A stretch of DNA of 64,000 nt from Mesorhizobium sp. Root552. GTDB lineage: Bacteria; Pseudomonadota; Alphaproteobacteria; Rhizobiales; Rhizobiaceae. Positions within the stretch are counted from its first letter, which is position 1. Every line of letters begins with the position of its first letter. Under the pieces are notes generated by a model, which had not been told where the DNA came from, searched no databases, and saw only the letters and a program-made list of their open reading frames with translations. The stretch lies in NCBI RefSeq assembly GCF_001427285.1, contig NZ_LMFV01000061.1:66104-130103 (forward strand), in the 5' to 3' direction. Shown piece after piece: positions 27,667 through 37,285 of the stretch. A program made the position numbers and the translations under genes.

Positions 27667-28872
27667 ATGAAGATCGCCATTACGGGCGCAACGGGGTTTG
27701 TCGGCAGGAGCCTGGTTCCTCTTCTCGACACAGCAGGTACAGAGCTCCTTCTGGTCGGCAGAGATTCAAAACGGATTTCTCAATATTTTCCTCACCTTGC
27801 AGCCTGCGGGTACGACGAGCTCGAACAAAAAGCTGCTGGTTTCGATCTGTTGGTTCATCTCGCCGTAGTCAACAACAACCAGGACGTCCCTTCTGAAACA
27901 TTCCATGACGTTAATGTTCGGCAATTCCTTGAGGTGGCCTACACGGCGCAAAGAGCGGGCGTCTCCCGCTTTGTAAACGTTTCATCGATTCACGCGCTGA
28001 ACCCGCGCGATCGTTCTCCTTATGCGATGAGCAAGCGCGAAGCCTTGTCGCGTCTTGCTGACGTAAAGGGCATCAGAACAACTACCGTCTTTCTGCCCGC
28101 GATTTATGGAGATAGCTGGAGCGGAAAACTATCCATTCTCAACAAGCTTCCAAAACCTTTGGCAGGTATGGCGTTCGAGACCCTTGCAGCCATGAAACCC
28201 GTGGTGCACGTGTCGCGATTGGCAAACTACCTTCTGAAGGACCAGTTCATTGAGGATAAAGACGAACTCATCCTCTCGGATGGCCAGAACGGCAACCTCG
28301 TCTATCGGGGTATCCGCCGAATCATCGATGTAAGTTTCGCGTTGGCCGTCATTGTCTTTTTCTGGTGGGGGCTTGTGCTGATCTGGGTGCTGATACGCCT
28401 TCAGTCACCAGGCCCAGGAATCTTCGCCCAGAAACGGGTCGGCCGTAACGGTGCGATTTTCACATGTTACAAGTTTCGCACGATGTATGTCGGGACGGTG
28501 CAGGCAGCAACCAATCAAGTATCGGCTACTGCGGTGACATCACTCGGCCACACCTTACGTAAGGCTAAACTGGATGAGCTTCCCCAAATCTGGAACATCT
28601 TGCGCAATGAGATAAGCCTCGTCGGTCCACGCCCCTGCTTGCCCGTCCAGACTGAACTCGTGAAGGCGCGCCACCAAAGGGGCGTATTGTCTTTAAAGCC
28701 CGGTATTTCCGGGCTCGCACAAGTCAACGACATCGACATGAGCGACCCACAAAGGTTAGCCCGTTGGGACGCCCGCTACATGGCTCTGCAGTCGCTGTTG
28801 CTGGATCTGAAAATAGTCCTGGCAACCGCGAAGGGCGGAGGCCGAGGCGACAGGGTCGCAGAGCGCCAGTAA
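27667..28872 (+). CDS. Fusion: NAD-dependent epimerase-like SDR + phosphoglycosyl transferase
   Basis: Two enzymes in one 401-residue chain. Residues 1 to about 210 form a short extended-SDR domain with GATGFVG (7-13), a conserved SS (106-107) and the catalytic YxxxK as YAMSK (119-123). Residues 212-395 are a monotopic polyprenol-phosphate sugar-phosphate transferase of the WcaJ/PglC type. That domain has an N-terminal membrane segment (219-243), QKRVGRNG, FRTM (270-273), the Asp-Glu dyad in KLDELPQ (303-307) and GPRP (320-323). It likely starts the O-unit on undecaprenyl phosphate with the sugar its own SDR prepares. A good GAGGAAA Shine-Dalgarno precedes the ATG. Confidence 0.87.
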   Translation: MKIAITGATGFVGRSLVPLLDTAGTELLLVGRDSKRISQYFPHLAACGYDELEQKAAGFDLLVHLAVVNNNQDVPSETFHDVNVRQFLEVAYTAQRAGVSRFVNVSSIHALNPRDRSPYAMSKREALSRLADVKGIRTTTVFLPAIYGDSWSGKLSILNKLPKPLAGMAFETLAAMKPVVHVSRLANYLLKDQFIEDKDELILSDGQNGNLVYRGIRRIIDVSFALAVIVFFWWGLVLIWVLIRLQSPGPGIFAQKRVGRNGAIFTCYKFRTMYVGTVQAATNQVSATAVTSLGHTLRKAKLDELPQIWNILRNEISLVGPRPCLPVQTELVKARHQRGVLSLKPGISGLAQVNDIDMSDPQRLARWDARYMALQSLLLDLKIVLATAKGGGRGDRVAERQ

Positions 28873-28906
28873 CCGCTTCAAGTTCGGCGGATGCGAAGTG
28901 ATTTCG

Positions 28907-30187
28907 CTACAGTCGCAAGTCGCTGTCCGTTATCGACAGCATTCCCTTTACATCGAAAAGCACACCGTTCGGCTTGACATAATCGCGAATGCCGTCGGCA
29001 CCGAGTTTGCGGAATTCGTCATGCGAGACAGCTACGATCACGCCGTCATAACTTCGAGCAGTGGGCTTCTCGCTTAGGCGCAGGCCATATTCCTTCTCGA
29101 CCTCTTCCCCGTCCGCCCATGGATCATGGATGGAAACGTCCATCCCGTAATCCGCCAGTTCACGGACGACATCGACCACCTTTGTGTTGCGCGTATCGGG
29201 GCAATTTTCCTTGAAGGTTATTCCCAACACCAGGACGCGGGCGCGCGAGGCATCGATACCTTTCGAAATAAGGGACCTTACGAACCTTGCCGCGACCAAT
29301 TCACCCATCAGGTCGTTGATGCGGCGTCCAGCCATGATGATCTCGGGATGATGGCCGACCTCCTGCGCCTTGTGGGTAAGATAGTATGGATCGACACCAA
29401 TGCAGTGGCCGCCGACAAGGCCGGGGCGGAACGGAAGGAAATTCCATTTCGTACCGGCCGCTTCCAGAACGCTCATGGTGTCGATGCCCAGCTTCTGGAA
29501 CAATGTTGCCAGTTCGTTGACGAGCGCGATGTTCACGTCCCGCTGTGTATTCTCGATGACCTTGGCAGCCTCGGCAACACGGATAGAGGGCGCCCGGTAA
29601 GTGCCGGCGGTGACGACTGCAGCATAGACGGCATTGATCTTGTCGGCGGCGTCTTGCGTGGAGCCGGACGTTACCTTGACGATCTTGTCGATGGTGTGGA
29701 GCTTGTCGCCAGGGTTTACGCGTTCAGGGCTATATCCGGCGAAGAAGTCGGTATTGAACCGCAATCCCGACACGTGTTCGATGACAGGAACGCATTCCTC
29801 CTCCGTTACGCCGGGATAGACAGTCGATTCGAATACAACCGTGTCACCGGCCGAAATCACCTTGCCGACCGTGGCGCAGGCCGCCTTCAGCAAGCGCAGA
29901 TCGGGTCGCTTGGCGGCATCTATGGGAGTGGGAACCGTGACAATGTAGAAATTGCAGGCCCGCAGGTCCTCAAGAGAATCAGTGAAGGCAATCTTCGTAC
30001 TGCGCAACTCGCTTTCAGTAACCTCCAGGGTGCGGTCGTGCGCGCCACGCAACTCGGCGATACGCTTGCTGCTTATGTCGAAGCCTGTGACCGGAAAGCG
30101 CTTGGCAAGTAGTACAGCCAGAGGCAGGCCCACATACCCCAATCCAATGACGCCGATACGAATGTCGTCCAAAATTCCCACAGTCAA
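28907..30187 (-). CDS. Nucleotide-sugar dehydrogenase, TviB/WbpO type
   Basis: 426 residues, UDP-HexNAc C6 dehydrogenase family. It has GVIGLGYVGLPLAV (N-terminal Rossmann), VPTPID, ESTVYPGVTEEE and the catalytic cysteine in GLVGGHCIGVDPYYLTHKA, then the C-terminal LGITFKENCPDTRNTKV. The pattern matches Vi-antigen TviB and WbpO, which make UDP-GlcNAcA or UDP-GalNAcA. It is thus a third dehydrogenase in the window, distinct from ugd and wecC. It is convergent with the SDR-PGT gene and divergent from the GT4 gene at 30272. Confidence 0.9.
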   Translation of the reverse strand: MTVGILDDIRIGVIGLGYVGLPLAVLLAKRFPVTGFDISSKRIAELRGAHDRTLEVTESELRSTKIAFTDSLEDLRACNFYIVTVPTPIDAAKRPDLRLLKAACATVGKVISAGDTVVFESTVYPGVTEEECVPVIEHVSGLRFNTDFFAGYSPERVNPGDKLHTIDKIVKVTSGSTQDAADKINAVYAAVVTAGTYRAPSIRVAEAAKVIENTQRDVNIALVNELATLFQKLGIDTMSVLEAAGTKWNFLPFRPGLVGGHCIGVDPYYLTHKAQEVGHHPEIIMAGRRINDLMGELVAARFVRSLISKGIDASRARVLVLGITFKENCPDTRNTKVVDVVRELADYGMDVSIHDPWADGEEVEKEYGLRLSEKPTARSYDGVIVAVSHDEFRKLGADGIRDYVKPNGVLFDVKGMLSITDSDLRL

Positions 30188-30271
30188 AGCTCCAGTCGCC
30201 GAAAATGTGACCGTTTTCTAGCCCATTCCACCCCCGGCGCAACGAAAACCCTTTCTTCGCTTCCATCACAA

Positions 30272-31483
30272 ATGTTAACCGAAGGCCTCGTAACTGCTGG
30301 TCCCATGATAGATTCCATTCAGCCACCGAGCGGCGGTCAACGCCAATGCCGCGTATTCGTGCTCGGCAGCTTCGCCCATTCCATCGTTACTCTGCGTATG
30401 CCGCTGATCCGAAAAATCCGGGCACTCGGCGGCCACGTTGCAGTCGGAGCACCGATGGCCCAATTCTCGCAGGAGCATCTGGAGCTGCTGGCGGATGCGG
30501 GCGTTCCCGTTCACGACGTTCCCGTGGACCGCCATGCGGTAATGAACCCGCTTGATGAGCTGAAATATGTCCGGAGGGTCAGGGCCCTGGTTCGCCAGGA
30601 GCGCGCAAACGTATTTATTCCCTACACGATCAAGCCGGTTGTATTCGGGACATTCGGCGCGCGGTTGGCGGGCGTTGGGCGCATCATGCCGATGGTGACC
30701 GGGCTCGGGTCCGTTTTTATCGACAACGTGCCGTCAAGGCGCGCACGACTTGTCCGCGGCGTTGCGGTTGGCCTCTATCGCACGGCTTTCAAATTTGCTG
30801 ATACCGTCTATTTCCAGAATCCTGACGACATCAGCGATCTCCGCAAGCTTGGTGCACTTGGCCGCTCCACCCGGGTCGATATCCTGGCGGGTTCCGGCAT
30901 CGATATCGAGCAATTCGCCGAAATGCCTTTGCCCGAAACGTCCGGCGGCAGGCCACGATTCCTGATGGTGTCGCGGCTTCTTGCCGACAAGGGGCTCAGG
31001 GAGTTTGCCCAGGCGGCACGAATCGTCAAATCCCGACACCCGCAGGTGGAGTTCGCACTGGTCGGCCCGGCAGACACCAATCCGACCGCAGTTCCGATTG
31101 ACGAAGTCAGGAGCTGGAATTGGATAACCCATACTCCTTGGCTGGACGATGTCAGACCCGCTCTTGCGGCTTGCTCGGTCTATGTGCTGCCGTCCTACAG
31201 GGAGGGAACGCCGCGGAGCGTTCTGGAGGCCATGGCAACAGGGCGCCCCATTGTCAGCACCGATGCACCCGGATGCCGCGAACCGGTCATGGAAGGAACT
31301 AACGGGTTTCTCGTGCCGCCTCGGACGGTGGAGCCGCTTGCAGAGGCCATGCAACGCTTCATAGACCGACCGCGCCTTGTCGAAGAAATGGGTGCAGCCA
31401 GTCGCAGGATCGCCTGTGAAAAATATGATTCCCGATTTGTCTATGACCCGATGCTAAGGCGGATGGGATTACTGCCAGAATAG
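30272..31483 (+). CDS. GT4-family glycosyltransferase
   Basis: 403 residues, GT-B fold. The N-terminal domain resembles Glyco_transf_4-like (VFVLGSFAHSIVTLRMPLIRKIRALGGHV). The C-terminal nucleotide-sugar domain has FLMVSRLLADKGLREF and the E-x7-E signature in YREGTPRSVLEAMATGRPIVSTDAPGCREPV. It resembles PglA/CapM-type transferases that add a sugar to an undecaprenyl-PP-linked acceptor; donor unknown. Two starts are possible, ATG 30272 and ATG 30305. It converges with the GT4 gene at 31514. Confidence 0.88.
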   Translation: MLTEGLVTAGPMIDSIQPPSGGQRQCRVFVLGSFAHSIVTLRMPLIRKIRALGGHVAVGAPMAQFSQEHLELLADAGVPVHDVPVDRHAVMNPLDELKYVRRVRALVRQERANVFIPYTIKPVVFGTFGARLAGVGRIMPMVTGLGSVFIDNVPSRRARLVRGVAVGLYRTAFKFADTVYFQNPDDISDLRKLGALGRSTRVDILAGSGIDIEQFAEMPLPETSGGRPRFLMVSRLLADKGLREFAQAARIVKSRHPQVEFALVGPADTNPTAVPIDEVRSWNWITHTPWLDDVRPALAACSVYVLPSYREGTPRSVLEAMATGRPIVSTDAPGCREPVMEGTNGFLVPPRTVEPLAEAMQRFIDRPRLVEEMGAASRRIACEKYDSRFVYDPMLRRMGLLPE

Positions 31484-31513
31484 GCCTTCACGGCAACCGG
31501 GTTATCAACCGGA

Positions 31514-32644
31514 TCAAGCGGACCTCAATGCCCATACCCGGTGGTAACGCTCGACCATTTTTTCCAGCGAAAACTCGCTCAATATCCTCTGCCTCGCCGC
31601 ATGGCTGCGGGCTTTCCATTTTTCGACATCAGACCGCTCGCGCAGTGCCTCCACGATCGCTCCGGCGAGTTGCTCGGGATTGCGCGGCGGTACTACCCAA
31701 CCGGTATCGCCCACGATCAGCGAGGCGTCGCCGACGTCTGTGACAACGCAGGGAGTGCCGCAGGCCATCGCCTCGGCAACCACATTGGGAAATGCCTCGC
31801 TTCTGGAAGAGAGCACATGAATGTCGAGCGCATTCATGACCGCAGGAATATCGTTACGTCGCCCGAGCAGATGAGCAGCGCCCTCAAGCCCATGATCCCT
31901 TATTAAGGCAACAAGCGCGGAATTGTCCGGTGTGCAGCCTGTTCCAGCAAGAACAAGGCGTGCGCCAGAAAAGCGCTCCACGACGCGCGCAAAGGCGGCA
32001 AGAAGGGTCGGATGATCCTTGTCCGGGTGCCACCGTCCAACGAGACCGATGACTGGTGCATCCTGATCGATTCCGAGTTCCTGAAGGACGACAGCGCCGG
32101 CATTGGCATCCGGCAAAAACTTCCCGGTTTCGTAGCCATTGGGCACCACTACAAATTTCGATGCTTCATAGCCGTACCCTTCATGAACCCGGCGCGCGCT
32201 ATCAGCACAAGCAACGATATGGGAGGGTATGCTCACAGAAAGCCAAGCGCATAGCCGGTTCACGATTCGTGTACTTTTCCCGTTGGTGCCAGGGACAAGA
32301 GTAGTGTGGTGCAGTCCCCAAACCACGTTGCTACATCCGGCCAACCTTGCCGCCAAACCGCCCACGAGATTGGTGTGATACATCCAGGTTTGAACGACAT
32401 CCGGTTTGTACCGGCGCAGCAACCTATACAACCGAACGATAGCACCCGGCGTAAGGCGGCCTCGCGCCAGCCCTAAACAATGTGTCTCGACGCCAGCCTC
32501 TCGAAGCATTGGCGCATACTTGTCCTCCGGTCCAAGCGCAAAGACGATGTGACGGTGTTCCGGCTGCGGATAGGTGCACAACCGGTACAGGACCGCTTCA
32601 GCGCCACCGTCAGCCAATCCGGTTATGAGGTGGCAAACGATCAT
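31514..32644 (-). CDS. GT4-family glycosyltransferase
   Basis: 376 residues, GT-B fold. N-terminus MIVCHLITGLADGGAEAVLYRL carries the glycine-rich GGAE signature. The donor domain shows IGLVGRWHPDKDHPTLLAAF, VLAGTG and SSRSEAFPNVVAEAMACGTPCVVTDVG (E-x7-E). Last gene of the rfbCBDA-wzx-GT-wzy-GT run; its start lies 35 bases inside the 3' end of wzy. Base composition is normal for the chromosome, unlike wzy directly upstream. Sugar specificity unknown. Confidence 0.9.
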   Translation of the reverse strand: MIVCHLITGLADGGAEAVLYRLCTYPQPEHRHIVFALGPEDKYAPMLREAGVETHCLGLARGRLTPGAIVRLYRLLRRYKPDVVQTWMYHTNLVGGLAARLAGCSNVVWGLHHTTLVPGTNGKSTRIVNRLCAWLSVSIPSHIVACADSARRVHEGYGYEASKFVVVPNGYETGKFLPDANAGAVVLQELGIDQDAPVIGLVGRWHPDKDHPTLLAAFARVVERFSGARLVLAGTGCTPDNSALVALIRDHGLEGAAHLLGRRNDIPAVMNALDIHVLSSRSEAFPNVVAEAMACGTPCVVTDVGDASLIVGDTGWVVPPRNPEQLAGAIVEALRERSDVEKWKARSHAARQRILSEFSLEKMVERYHRVWALRSA

Positions 32645-33875
32645 ATTGCACTGAACCCTTCAGTGACGCCGCCAAGGCGTCGATCAACAGAGATAAAAAT
32701 GTGCATAAGAAATAAAATAGGAATAACCGTTTAGCCATATTTACAGCATTATCAAGACCACTTCTGTGAATATAAAATAGCAGTATCGCTCCCAAAATTG
32801 ACAAGAATACTGACTGGTGATAGTATTTTGACTTTTCCATCAATCTGTTTAACAATGCTGGTATGCTTGAATATACCATCGCATACACAAAAAACATAGG
32901 CCATCCGCCGTATATATACGCTTCTGCCCACACATTGGAAGCAACACCGTATCCAACATCTTCAAATAGAGAGCCGTTTATATATCCGGATATGGTCTCG
33001 ACGTTACCGACAACAATGTCACCCAATGGGACAAGGCTTGCAACGAGCGGCTTTACGAACGAACCATCGTAGCTCCAATCCAAGGTTATTGCATAATGCA
33101 ATATGGATTGAGTCACAAACGGCTCCGATTTCGATAGTGTTTCACCATAATATTCCCAACTACCTAAGCGGCTTACGGCCAATTCCCAATCCCCACTACG
33201 AATAGCGGCGGATACGTTTTTGTATAACAATGCGGAAGCTGCTAGGAAAAATCCAAACATTATATATCGATAATACCAGAATAGCCTATTCTTCCCCCTT
33301 GTCCATAACATTACCGTCAGAATAGATATCGCCGAAAAAACAATCGCTTCTCGATTTCCTATATACATCTCAAAAGCTACAATTGTTGAAAATAGTAACA
33401 AATATAAATACCGCCTTGTAGCGATACATAGAGTCATACAAAACGGTATTGAAATTGCAACCAAAGAATACCACCTACTGAAATTCGACTTTTCCCCTCC
33501 CATCGCAGCGTCAAAATTATTTATTAAAAAATTTGAATAAATAAATATAGAAACTAAAATGAAAACAAATATTGAATATCTCTTTTCCTTAAGTTGAAAT
33601 TTGTCATAATTACTACTTCTGATTTTATCATATAAAATCATAGATATTAATAGAAATGAAAGTACAATAAAATGGGCAAATTTTACTTCATATTCGATCG
33701 CAACAAATACGTCGTCATATCTATTTCCGGAATTCGGCACCCTATACCATACGTAACCGAACATTGATGGAAGAAAATATATGACACTTGATATTATTGA
33801 TATAGAATAGAAATCGAACCTTCTTCTCATTGATATTATGTATAATAGTGATAAAATAGCGATGGTTATTGTCAT
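32610..33875 (-). CDS. Wzy-like O-antigen polymerase, AT-rich
   Basis: 421 residues, very hydrophobic, with about ten to twelve predicted membrane segments and a large central loop (about residues 215-300, including SWEYYGETLSKSEPFVTQSILHYAITLDWSY). No enzyme motif is obvious, as usual for Wzy; position between glycosyltransferases and near wzx gives the call. The gene is strikingly AT-rich and rich in Ile, Tyr and Phe (the line 33541-33600 has 11 G/C out of 60). This points to horizontal acquisition. It overlaps the upstream GT4 gene by 4 bases (ATGA). Confidence 0.75.
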   Translation of the reverse strand: MTITIAILSLLYIISMRRRFDFYSISIISSVIYFLPSMFGYVWYRVPNSGNRYDDVFVAIEYEVKFAHFIVLSFLLISMILYDKIRSSNYDKFQLKEKRYSIFVFILVSIFIYSNFLINNFDAAMGGEKSNFSRWYSLVAISIPFCMTLCIATRRYLYLLLFSTIVAFEMYIGNREAIVFSAISILTVMLWTRGKNRLFWYYRYIMFGFFLAASALLYKNVSAAIRSGDWELAVSRLGSWEYYGETLSKSEPFVTQSILHYAITLDWSYDGSFVKPLVASLVPLGDIVVGNVETISGYINGSLFEDVGYGVASNVWAEAYIYGGWPMFFVYAMVYSSIPALLNRLMEKSKYYHQSVFLSILGAILLFYIHRSGLDNAVNMAKRLFLFYFLCTFLSLLIDALAASLKGSVQYDRLPPHNRIG

Positions 33876-34975
33876 AACACAACGCCCATCGAAACGAGGT
33901 ACGACTTGGTGATAGTGTCCACATCGAAGTCCGCAGCCCTAACTTTAACATTCGGTGGGTTTGGATCGTTTCTAGCTTCTTGTATTGCCTTCGCCAGTGC
34001 TGCTGCATCATTAACCGGCACCAGACGCCCCCAACGGCCGTCGTCCAGTATTTCGGCGGGCCCACCAGGGCAATCCGTACTTACTACTCGCATACCGCAG
34101 GCCAACGCTTGAAGCATGGCATTCGGCATCGCGTCGGACCGCGACGAAAGGACATAGACATCCGAAGCAGACATCCAACCAAAAGGATTTTTCTGAAAAC
34201 CAATGAAATCGACAACATCGTGGATATCAAGCGATTTGGCTAAGTCCTGCAAACTCGCTTTTTGTGAACCTTCCCCCAATATCAGGAGTCGATACCCTGA
34301 TTCCTTTCCGATTATCCCAATCGCTCTAAGTAATATATCGTAACCTTTGATCTCTTCCAATCTACCTACTGCAACTATTTTTTTGAGTTCTCTCGATAAA
34401 AAAGAATGCTTAGGTCTGTATTCTGACATCTCTCTTATTGCAGATATATTTATAGGATTATTTATAACTTCTATTTTTATTTCATCTATATTGAAGTTTT
34501 CTACTAATATTCTTTTTACATCGTTCGATACGGCAATAATATTATCTGCGTGCGAGTAGAGCGCCTTCATACCTTTATTGACGAACTTGTTTTTCCCCGA
34601 GCTAGCCTCCGCCGATAATGGCACGCCACGTTCACTCACGACCAGCCGCATCGGTACTCTGGCAATGCAGCGCGCCACAATAGCGATCAGGTTTGCGTGA
34701 CTTAACGCCGAGAGCATTGCTTCGGGCTTTTCCCGACGTAGATATCCTACCAGCCTGGGGAGGCTGAACAGGACACGTGGAGACTTAAGATCAACGATCC
34801 GCACGCCTGCGCCAACATCATCGAGATATGGTCCTTCGGCCCTAGCCAGAACCAGATCTACGGCCAATCCACGCTCGGCAAAGCCGTTGGCAAGCGTCAC
34901 CATGACCCGCTCTGCACCGCCACCTCGAAGTGAGGGCACAAAGATGGCGACACGTTTCTTATGTTTGACGTCCAT
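33872..34975 (-). CDS. GT4-family glycosyltransferase with mosaic composition
   Basis: 367 residues. N-terminus RVAIFVPSLRGGGAERVMVTLANGFAERG (GGGAE), donor domain IVAVGRLEEIKGYDILLRAI, LLILGEGSQ and SSRSDAMPNAMLQALACGMRVVSTDCPGGPAEIL. The 5' third (about 34600-34975) has normal high GC, the middle (about 34260-34560) is extremely AT-rich (10 G/C in 34441-34500), and the 3' part is intermediate. A recombination junction may lie inside the gene near 34560-34600. It sits 9 bases after wzx and overlaps wzy by 4 bases. Confidence 0.88.
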   Translation of the reverse strand: MDVKHKKRVAIFVPSLRGGGAERVMVTLANGFAERGLAVDLVLARAEGPYLDDVGAGVRIVDLKSPRVLFSLPRLVGYLRREKPEAMLSALSHANLIAIVARCIARVPMRLVVSERGVPLSAEASSGKNKFVNKGMKALYSHADNIIAVSNDVKRILVENFNIDEIKIEVINNPINISAIREMSEYRPKHSFLSRELKKIVAVGRLEEIKGYDILLRAIGIIGKESGYRLLILGEGSQKASLQDLAKSLDIHDVVDFIGFQKNPFGWMSASDVYVLSSRSDAMPNAMLQALACGMRVVSTDCPGGPAEILDDGRWGRLVPVNDAAALAKAIQEARNDPNPPNVKVRAADFDVDTITKSYLVSMGVVL

Positions 34976-34984
34976 AACTACGGA

Positions 34985-36277
34985 TTACGCTCCTGCCCTG
35001 GAGTTTTCCATCCGGGAAATCCTGTACGCGACCAAACCGACCAGCAGCACGGCGGCGATTACTCCACCGGCACTGAACAGCGCAACTGCCCATAAATCGT
35101 TGGCGAAAATACGCCAACCAATCCATAGCCCGGCGAAGCGAAGAGCGAGCGCCAGTACGCCCTGAACGAGAAACGACCGTTGCATGCCAAGCACGGACGT
35201 CACCCCGATACATGGCCTGTTCACGAGCATGAAGAAAAGCCACAAGCTTAACCATCGTGCATAGTGGCCAGCCTGCACCCATTCACCGCCGAATGCCAAA
35301 GAGAACGCCCAAGGTCCCAGAACTGCCATTGCGGTGAAGATCGGCAAGCCGATAAGTGCAAGAGCTCCAATCGCTTGTAGAAACAAAGGCAACAACGGGG
35401 CTCCAGCCTGCATTTGCCGATTGAAGCGCGGATAGAATACTTGTGCGACGCTGTTACCTACCAAAGAGACAGGTAGGTATAGAACTGACCTGGCGAGCGC
35501 GTAGAAACCAGCCGTTGCCGGCCCGAAGGCACCTGCAAGGACTAGGATCGGCAGGCTTGCCGATACAGCTCCCAGCAACATCTCAGGCGCGCGATAAAAT
35601 GGGAAATCGCGATGCTCGACCGCCATTCGCGCCAGTGAAACTTTTTCGACTGGACCTTGGCGGTCGCTCGAATCAACCTTGCGTCCTGCAGCAGTATTCA
35701 TTCCCACGTTCAGCGCAAAGCCTAGGGTCGTAACCGCGACGAGCATGGACGCGGTGGCGCTTACCAAGCCCAACCCAGCCCGCGCTACGTTAACCACCAG
35801 GGACTGAATGATCGAAACGCATGCCAGAGCAGAAAAGCGCTCCTGCCGGATCAACCATTGTTCCGTAACCTGCAACCACGCTGACAGCACCACGACCAAT
35901 GGCAGGACGAAAAGAAAGGGCTCTATAGCCTGATAATGCAGGACTTCGACGATCGGCCCGGAGAGTCCCATTAGAACAAACGTCAAGCCGGTTGCGATCA
36001 GCACACTGACGAGCATCGATAGCCGCATCAACGCACGCGCCTCGGATGCGTTGGATGGCAGGACAATCGCTATAGGGTAGGCAAGTGCTGCAACAGTAGC
36101 GAGAATTGAGACGAGTGAAAGGAACATCCCCTGCACCCCAAATGCCTCGGGCCCATAAAGGCGGGTAACAATAGGGGCGAACACCATTGTGATCGCCTGC
36201 GCGCCGGCCGCTCCGCCCGCCATGGTCACGACATTGCGTAAGAAGGGTCTTGCAAGAAAACGACGGAAATCTTTCAC
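34985..36277 (-). CDS. Wzx-type O-unit flippase
   Basis: 430 residues, MOP/PST superfamily, about twelve hydrophobic segments. The N-terminus is family-typical (FLRNVVTMAGGAAGAQAITMVFAPIVTRLYGPEAFGVQGMFLSLVSIL), with an internal KFSAL-like ERFSALACVSI and the late SVLGMQRSFLVQG. It would move undecaprenyl-PP-linked O-units across the inner membrane. The start is a GTG at 36277. It follows rfbA by 117 bases on the same strand and heads the wzx-GT-wzy-GT part. Confidence 0.87.
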   Translation of the reverse strand: MKDFRRFLARPFLRNVVTMAGGAAGAQAITMVFAPIVTRLYGPEAFGVQGMFLSLVSILATVAALAYPIAIVLPSNASEARALMRLSMLVSVLIATGLTFVLMGLSGPIVEVLHYQAIEPFLFVLPLVVVLSAWLQVTEQWLIRQERFSALACVSIIQSLVVNVARAGLGLVSATASMLVAVTTLGFALNVGMNTAAGRKVDSSDRQGPVEKVSLARMAVEHRDFPFYRAPEMLLGAVSASLPILVLAGAFGPATAGFYALARSVLYLPVSLVGNSVAQVFYPRFNRQMQAGAPLLPLFLQAIGALALIGLPIFTAMAVLGPWAFSLAFGGEWVQAGHYARWLSLWLFFMLVNRPCIGVTSVLGMQRSFLVQGVLALALRFAGLWIGWRIFANDLWAVALFSAGGVIAAVLLVGLVAYRISRMENSRAGA

Positions 36278-36394
36278 CGCGCCGCAATTTCCAAGATCAC
36301 GCGATGATGCGCGCAGGCCGCTTTCATATCCTCGTGCGGGCAGCCAGATATGTTGCGCTCGGCGTTTCCGGCTTCATCGCCAAAACAAGAGGCT

Positions 36395-37285
36395 TCACTC
36401 ATGCCCCGGCATATCCTGAGCAACGATTCCAAGCAAATATTGCCCGTACTCGTTCTTCTCCATCATACGCGCACGTTCGGTAAGCTGTTCCACGCTCAGC
36501 CAGCCATTGGCAAAGCCGATTTCTTCCAGGCAGGCAATCTTGTGGCCCTGCCGCATCTCGATTGTCTGCACGAAATGCCCGGCCTCGAGCATGCTTTCAT
36601 GTGTACCGCTGTCCAGCCACGCAAAGCCACGACCAAGTAGTTCCACCTGAAGGTCGCCACGTTCAAGATAGGCTTCTATCACGCTGGTGATCTCCAGTTC
36701 GCCTCTAGCAGAGGGGCGCACATCGCGGGCGATATCGACCACATCCTTGTCAAAGAAATAAAGCCCGGTTATGGCGTAGCGGCTTTTCGGCAGCTTCGGC
36801 TTTTCCTCCACGGAGAGCACTTTTCCCTCCGCGTCGAACTCCACCACACCGAAGCGGGCAGGATCCTTGACTTGGTAACCGAAGATCGTGGCGCCTTGCG
36901 GGCGAAGCGAGGCGGCACGCAGCTTTTCCGTCAGGCCATGTCCGTAGAACACGTTGTCGCCCAGAACCAGGCAAGCAGGATCGCCAGCGAGAAATTCCGC
37001 GCCGATAACAAACGCCTGCGCCAACCCCTCGGGCCGTGGTTGCACGGCATATTCGATGCGAGCGCCGAACTGGCTGCCATCCCCGAGCAGGCGGCGGAAC
37101 GCCGGGCCGTCTTCCGGCGTGGTGATGATGAGGACATCGCGAATACCCGCCAGCATCAGCACCGACAACGGGTAATAGATCAACGGCTTGTCGTAGATGG
37201 GCAAAAGCTGTTTCGAGACGCCGATTGTCAGCGGCCATAGCCTTGAGCCTGTACCACCCGCCAAAACGATACCCTTGAAGCTCAT
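36395..37285 (-). CDS. rfbA: Glucose-1-phosphate thymidylyltransferase
   Basis: First step of dTDP-L-rhamnose synthesis: Glc-1-P + dTTP to dTDP-glucose. The ATG at 37285 begins [20 protein letters not shown] with the nucleotide-binding GGTGSRL, giving 296 residues, the usual length. [16 protein letters not shown] and [10 protein letters not shown] are intact. The start overlaps the rfbD stop (ATGA). Part of the rfbC-rfbB-rfbD-rfbA block. Confidence 0.96.
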   Translation of the reverse strand: MSFKGIVLAGGTGSRLWPLTIGVSKQLLPIYDKPLIYYPLSVLMLAGIRDVLIITTPEDGPAFRRLLGDGSQFGARIEYAVQPRPEGLAQAFVIGAEFLAGDPACLVLGDNVFYGHGLTEKLRAASLRPQGATIFGYQVKDPARFGVVEFDAEGKVLSVEEKPKLPKSRYAITGLYFFDKDVVDIARDVRPSARGELEITSVIEAYLERGDLQVELLGRGFAWLDSGTHESMLEAGHFVQTIEMRQGHKIACLEEIGFANGWLSVEQLTERARMMEKNEYGQYLLGIVAQDMPGHE

